From NCBI GenBank assembly GCA_017998195.1, contig JAGODN010000122.1, forward strand, positions 1-7,377: a DNA stretch of 7,377 bases. Direction: 5' to 3'. Position 1 is the stretch's first letter; the number at the start of each line of letters is the position of its first letter. Shown in pieces: positions 5,602 to 7,377 of the stretch. Under the pieces are notes generated by a model. It searched no databases, had not been told where the DNA came from, and worked only from the letters and a program-made list of their open reading frames with translations. This DNA comes from Desulfobulbus sp. Lineage in GTDB: Bacteria > Desulfobacterota > Desulfobulbia > Desulfobulbales > Desulfobulbaceae. Both the position numbers and the translations under genes were made by a program.

Positions 5602-6243
5602 ATGAAGAAGATTCTGAGCCTGACCCTGCTGGCCCTGGCCTGCGCCTGGACAACCAGCGCTGTCGCCGCCGATGGCGTGTACGTGGCCGGTAACGTCGGC
5701 GTTGCCATGGCCACTGACACCGAAATGGATGATCCCGAATTGCCGGGGGTATCCATGGATGTGACTTATGACACCGGCCTGGCCTTGAGCGCCGCGCTCG
5801 GCTACGGCATCGGCAACTTCCGCCTCGAGGCGGAATTTGCCTGGCAGCGCAACGACTTCGATTCGCTCGAGGCCTCTGGTTATGGCCTGGGCCTGGACGT
5901 GCCCCTGTCCGGCGACGTGAGCGTCGCCTCGGGCATGGTGAACGGCTATTTTGACTTCCCCGTCGGCGGCAACTGGAAACCGTTCATCACCGGCGGTATC
6001 GGCATGGCCAAGGTGGAGGTGAACGATCTCAACTACCCGGGTTCCGGCGAGCCGGACTGGAGCGACGACGACACCGTGATGGCCTGGCAGGTGGGCGCGG
6101 GCGTGGGCTACGCGCTCAATGAGCAGACGACCCTCGAGGTCAAGTACCGCTACTATGTCACCGACGACGCCGAGTTCGAAGACGGCGACTACCTGGAATT
6201 CGAGAGCCACAACATCTATCTCGGAGTGCGCTACACCTTCTGA
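5602..6243 (+). CDS. Small outer-membrane beta-barrel protein (OmpA/OmpW-like porin family)
   Basis: This gene encodes 213 residues from ATG 5602. GGAGG at 5593-5597 is 4 nt upstream. A textbook signal peptide MKKILSLTLLALACAWTTSAVA ends at an A-x-A site, with cleavage after residue 22 or 23, and leaves a mature chain of about 190 residues. The mature part alternates amphipathic strands (GVYVAGNVGVAMA, GLALSAALGYGI, FRLEAEFAWQR, WKPFITGGIGMA, AWQVGAGVGYAL, TTLEVKYRYYV, HNIYLGVRYTF) with acidic loops. It ends in Phe213 after an aromatic strand, the signal recognised by the BAM complex. The size fits an eight-stranded barrel of the outer-membrane-protein/Opa-like superfamily. The acidic loops (DTEMDDPELPG, SGEPDWSDDD, DDAEFEDGDY) are striking. 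Its role (adhesion, stability, small-molecule passage) cannot be told. It seems to be a single-gene unit, with the long hairpin downstream as its terminator. Confidence 0.9.
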   Translation: MKKILSLTLLALACAWTTSAVAADGVYVAGNVGVAMATDTEMDDPELPGVSMDVTYDTGLALSAALGYGIGNFRLEAEFAWQRNDFDSLEASGYGLGLDVPLSGDVSVASGMVNGYFDFPVGGNWKPFITGGIGMAKVEVNDLNYPGSGEPDWSDDDTVMAWQVGAGVGYALNEQTTLEVKYRYYVTDDAEFEDGDYLEFESHNIYLGVRYTF

Positions 6244-6267
6244 GCGCCTCGCGTCCCCCGGGACCCT

Positions 6268-6332
6268 GCCGCCGGCGACAACAGAACCCGCGTGGACGCA
6301 GGTTCCACGCGGGTTCTGTTGTCGCCGGCGGC
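6268..6332. terminator. 29-bp perfect inverted repeat between convergent genes, probable bidirectional terminator
   Basis: The left arm 6268-6296 and right arm 6304-6332 are exact reverse complements over 29 bp, with a 7-nt loop (6297-6303). A T-G and a C-G pair extend the outside to 31 bp. The inner part has GC-rich CCCGCGTGGA/TCCACGCGGG flanked by ACAACAGAA and TTCTGTTGT, which act as imperfect A and T tracts on the two strands. The arms then carry an extra GC-rich CCGCCGGCG/CGCCGGCGG. It lies 24 bp after the barrel gene and 44 bp after the end of the convergent ligase gene, where a shared terminator is expected. It is unusually long and perfect for that job and lacks a clean T run. Confidence 0.75.
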
Positions 6333-6376
6333 GGCGCGGCCCAGTTCCTCACCGGCGCGGTCCGGGCCCGGCACGG

Positions 6377-7303
6377 TCAGGGCTCGCTGCGCACCCGCAC
6401 ATAGGTGGGAAAGCGCGGCAACCCCTTGGCGGTGAAGCCGCGGTACCGATAGGTGATCACCGTGCCCACGGGCGGCGGATGGCTGCGTTCGGCATCGCTC
6501 AGGCCCGAGCCGATGCGAAATTCGCCGAATTCGTTGCGACAGCTGAACGCGCCAAGCCGGCCCGCGAGCCTGCCCTTGCCGGGGTGGTGCGCGGTCACCG
6601 TGCATTCGGCGTCGTGCCGGCTTTTCAGCTTGAGCAGCTGATCGCTGCGACCGCCCCGGTACGGGGCATTGGGGTCGCGCAGCATCACCCCTTCACCGCC
6701 GCCCGCCTCCACCTGCCGCAGAAACGTCTGCACCTGGGCGACATCCTCTACCGGCCGTTGCGGGATACACACGATCCTGGCCTGCGGATGGGCGTCCAGC
6801 CACTGCTGCAACATTGCCAGCCGCTCATACAGGTTGCCCGGCGCCTGCGGCACGTCGAACACGTGCAGCTTGAGCTGCGACCAGTCGCCGCGCGAGCTGC
6901 GCACCGCGGCGGAGATCTGCTCGAACTGGCCGCGCCCGCTGTACAGTTCGCCATCGACCGCGAATGGCGGAAAATCACGGGTGAAAGAAGGGGGCGGGGC
7001 AAAGGCGGAGCCGTTGCGGCTGAGCAGCTGCCGGGTGTTCCAGAAGGCGCGTACGCCGTCGAGCTTTTCGCTCATGGCCCAACCGCGCACATCCTGCTGG
7101 CGGTACTCCCTGGCCAGCAGCAGGTCTTCCGCCCGGGCGACGCCGGTGCACACGAGCAGACAAACAAGGCACAGGAGAAACCGGCGCAGGCCGGTTGGCC
7201 ATTGCCGCACCCATCGACGGGGAGTTGTCCATTTATGAGGATTTCTGGCTGCCGCGCTCCACAGCCGTCGTTCAATCGCCTCGATGTGTTCCAGTTGGGC
7301 CAT
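6377..7303 (-). CDS. ligE: ATP-dependent DNA ligase, LigE type, with signal peptide
   Basis: The frame encodes 308 residues from ATG 7303, which has GGAG at 7312-7309 with a 5-nt spacer. Motif I EKLDGVR carries the AMP-accepting Lys80. Motif III is FAVDGELY (Asp117, Glu119), motif IIIa LHVFDVP (146-152), motif IV EGVMLRDP (204-211) and motif V LLKLKS (223-228). An OB-fold domain follows (about 232-308), ending FTAKGLPRFPTYVRVR. This is the minimal two-domain LigE family of proteobacteria, which seals nicks and is generally thought to be exported. RRFLLCLVCLLVCTGVARA (40-58) is a signal peptide ending in A-R-A. An in-frame GTG at 7210 (residue 32) would place it at the N-terminus and give the usual length, 277 residues, but it lacks a clear ribosome binding site. 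Residues 1-18 resemble the start of HsdM rather than a ligase, so the upstream part is probably a fusion scar. The catalytic core looks intact. Confidence 0.9.
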   Translation of the reverse strand: MAQLEHIEAIERRLWSAAARNPHKWTTPRRWVRQWPTGLRRFLLCLVCLLVCTGVARAEDLLLAREYRQQDVRGWAMSEKLDGVRAFWNTRQLLSRNGSAFAPPPSFTRDFPPFAVDGELYSGRGQFEQISAAVRSSRGDWSQLKLHVFDVPQAPGNLYERLAMLQQWLDAHPQARIVCIPQRPVEDVAQVQTFLRQVEAGGGEGVMLRDPNAPYRGGRSDQLLKLKSRHDAECTVTAHHPGKGRLAGRLGAFSCRNEFGEFRIGSGLSDAERSHPPPVGTVITYRYRGFTAKGLPRFPTYVRVRSEP

Positions 7304-7312
7304 GCTGTCTCC
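7250..7312 (-). pseudogene. Probable hsdM 5' stub (start codon, ribosome binding site and about 18 codons)
   Basis: Read leftward from the ATG at 7303, the first 18 codons give MAQLEHIEAIERRLWSAA. This is the characteristic beginning of type I restriction-modification methyltransferase subunits (HIEAIE-R/K-RLWSAA, normally followed by D-x-LRANS). Here the match stops after SAA and continues as ARNPHKW, without the LRANS segment. GGAG (7312-7309) supplies a ribosome binding site. The stub is in frame with the ligase. The resemblance is from recall of the family, not a search, so chance similarity is not excluded. Confidence 0.55.
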
Positions 7313-7344
7313 GATGGTCGTTTTGTGTGCATACCAACCTGTGC

Positions 7345-7377
7345 TCAGCCCTGCCGGCCGAGCTTGTCGCGCAGGGT
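7345..7377 (-). CDS. Possible 3' end of an upstream minus-strand gene
   Basis: Entering from the right edge, an open frame reads TLRDKLGRQG and ends in TGA at 7347-7345, which leaves 41 bp before the ligase/hsdM-like ATG. The composition is coding-like, and the spacing would fit a co-directional gene ending here. Ten residues are too few to identify a family or to prove coding. Confidence 0.3.
   Translation of the reverse strand, partial: TLRDKLGRQG

Noticed and set aside
1..7377. CRISPR array, insertion sequence or phage genes
   Set aside because: No regularly spaced repeats, transposase, integrase or phage structural motifs were seen on either strand.

Overview
This is a GC-rich bacterial segment. 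The encoded 3'-CCA on tRNA-Arg(ACG), the short periplasmic-type ATP-dependent DNA ligase (LigE) and the small outer-membrane beta-barrel together point to a Gram-negative proteobacterium, most likely a gammaproteobacterium. The genus cannot be told from the sequence. The annotation rests on reading motifs by eye; no search was run.

Layout, left to right. (1) Positions 1-1974 hold two plus-strand genes, 24 bp apart: the 3' part of an alpha/beta hydrolase (lipase-like, GHSQGG nucleophile elbow), cut by the left edge, and a complete nitroreductase-family flavoprotein. (2) A tRNA-Arg(ACG) gene at 2075-2151 is followed by a strong bidirectional hairpin terminator. (3) Positions 2194-3861 look like an accessory insert behind the tRNA. 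They comprise a gene-poor stretch with several short dyads, a minus-strand MntA/HepT (nucleotidyltransferase / HEPN RNase) toxin-antitoxin pair whose genes overlap by 11 bp, and a second noncoding stretch with palindromes. No integrase is visible. (4) Positions 3862-5325 encode a full-length succinate-semialdehyde-dehydrogenase-like aldehyde dehydrogenase, with an ideal ribosome binding site. (5) Positions 5602-6243 encode a small signal-peptide-bearing outer-membrane beta-barrel protein, preceded by an AT-rich promoter-like patch and a 17-bp leader stem-loop. (6) A 29-bp perfect inverted repeat at 6268-6332 separates this gene from a convergent minus-strand LigE-type DNA ligase.

The most unusual point is at the right end. 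The ligase reading frame begins with about 18 codons that look like the conserved N-terminus of type I restriction methyltransferase HsdM, complete with a ribosome binding site. They are joined in frame, ahead of the ligase's own signal peptide. This looks like an hsdM relic or a recombination scar that supplies the ligase's translation start. The other points worth checking are the HepT/MntA module parked behind a tRNA gene, the long perfect intergenic hairpin, the leader stem-loop of the barrel gene, and a Lys-to-Arg change at a near-invariant cofactor-binding position of the aldehyde dehydrogenase. I found no clearly new multi-gene system.
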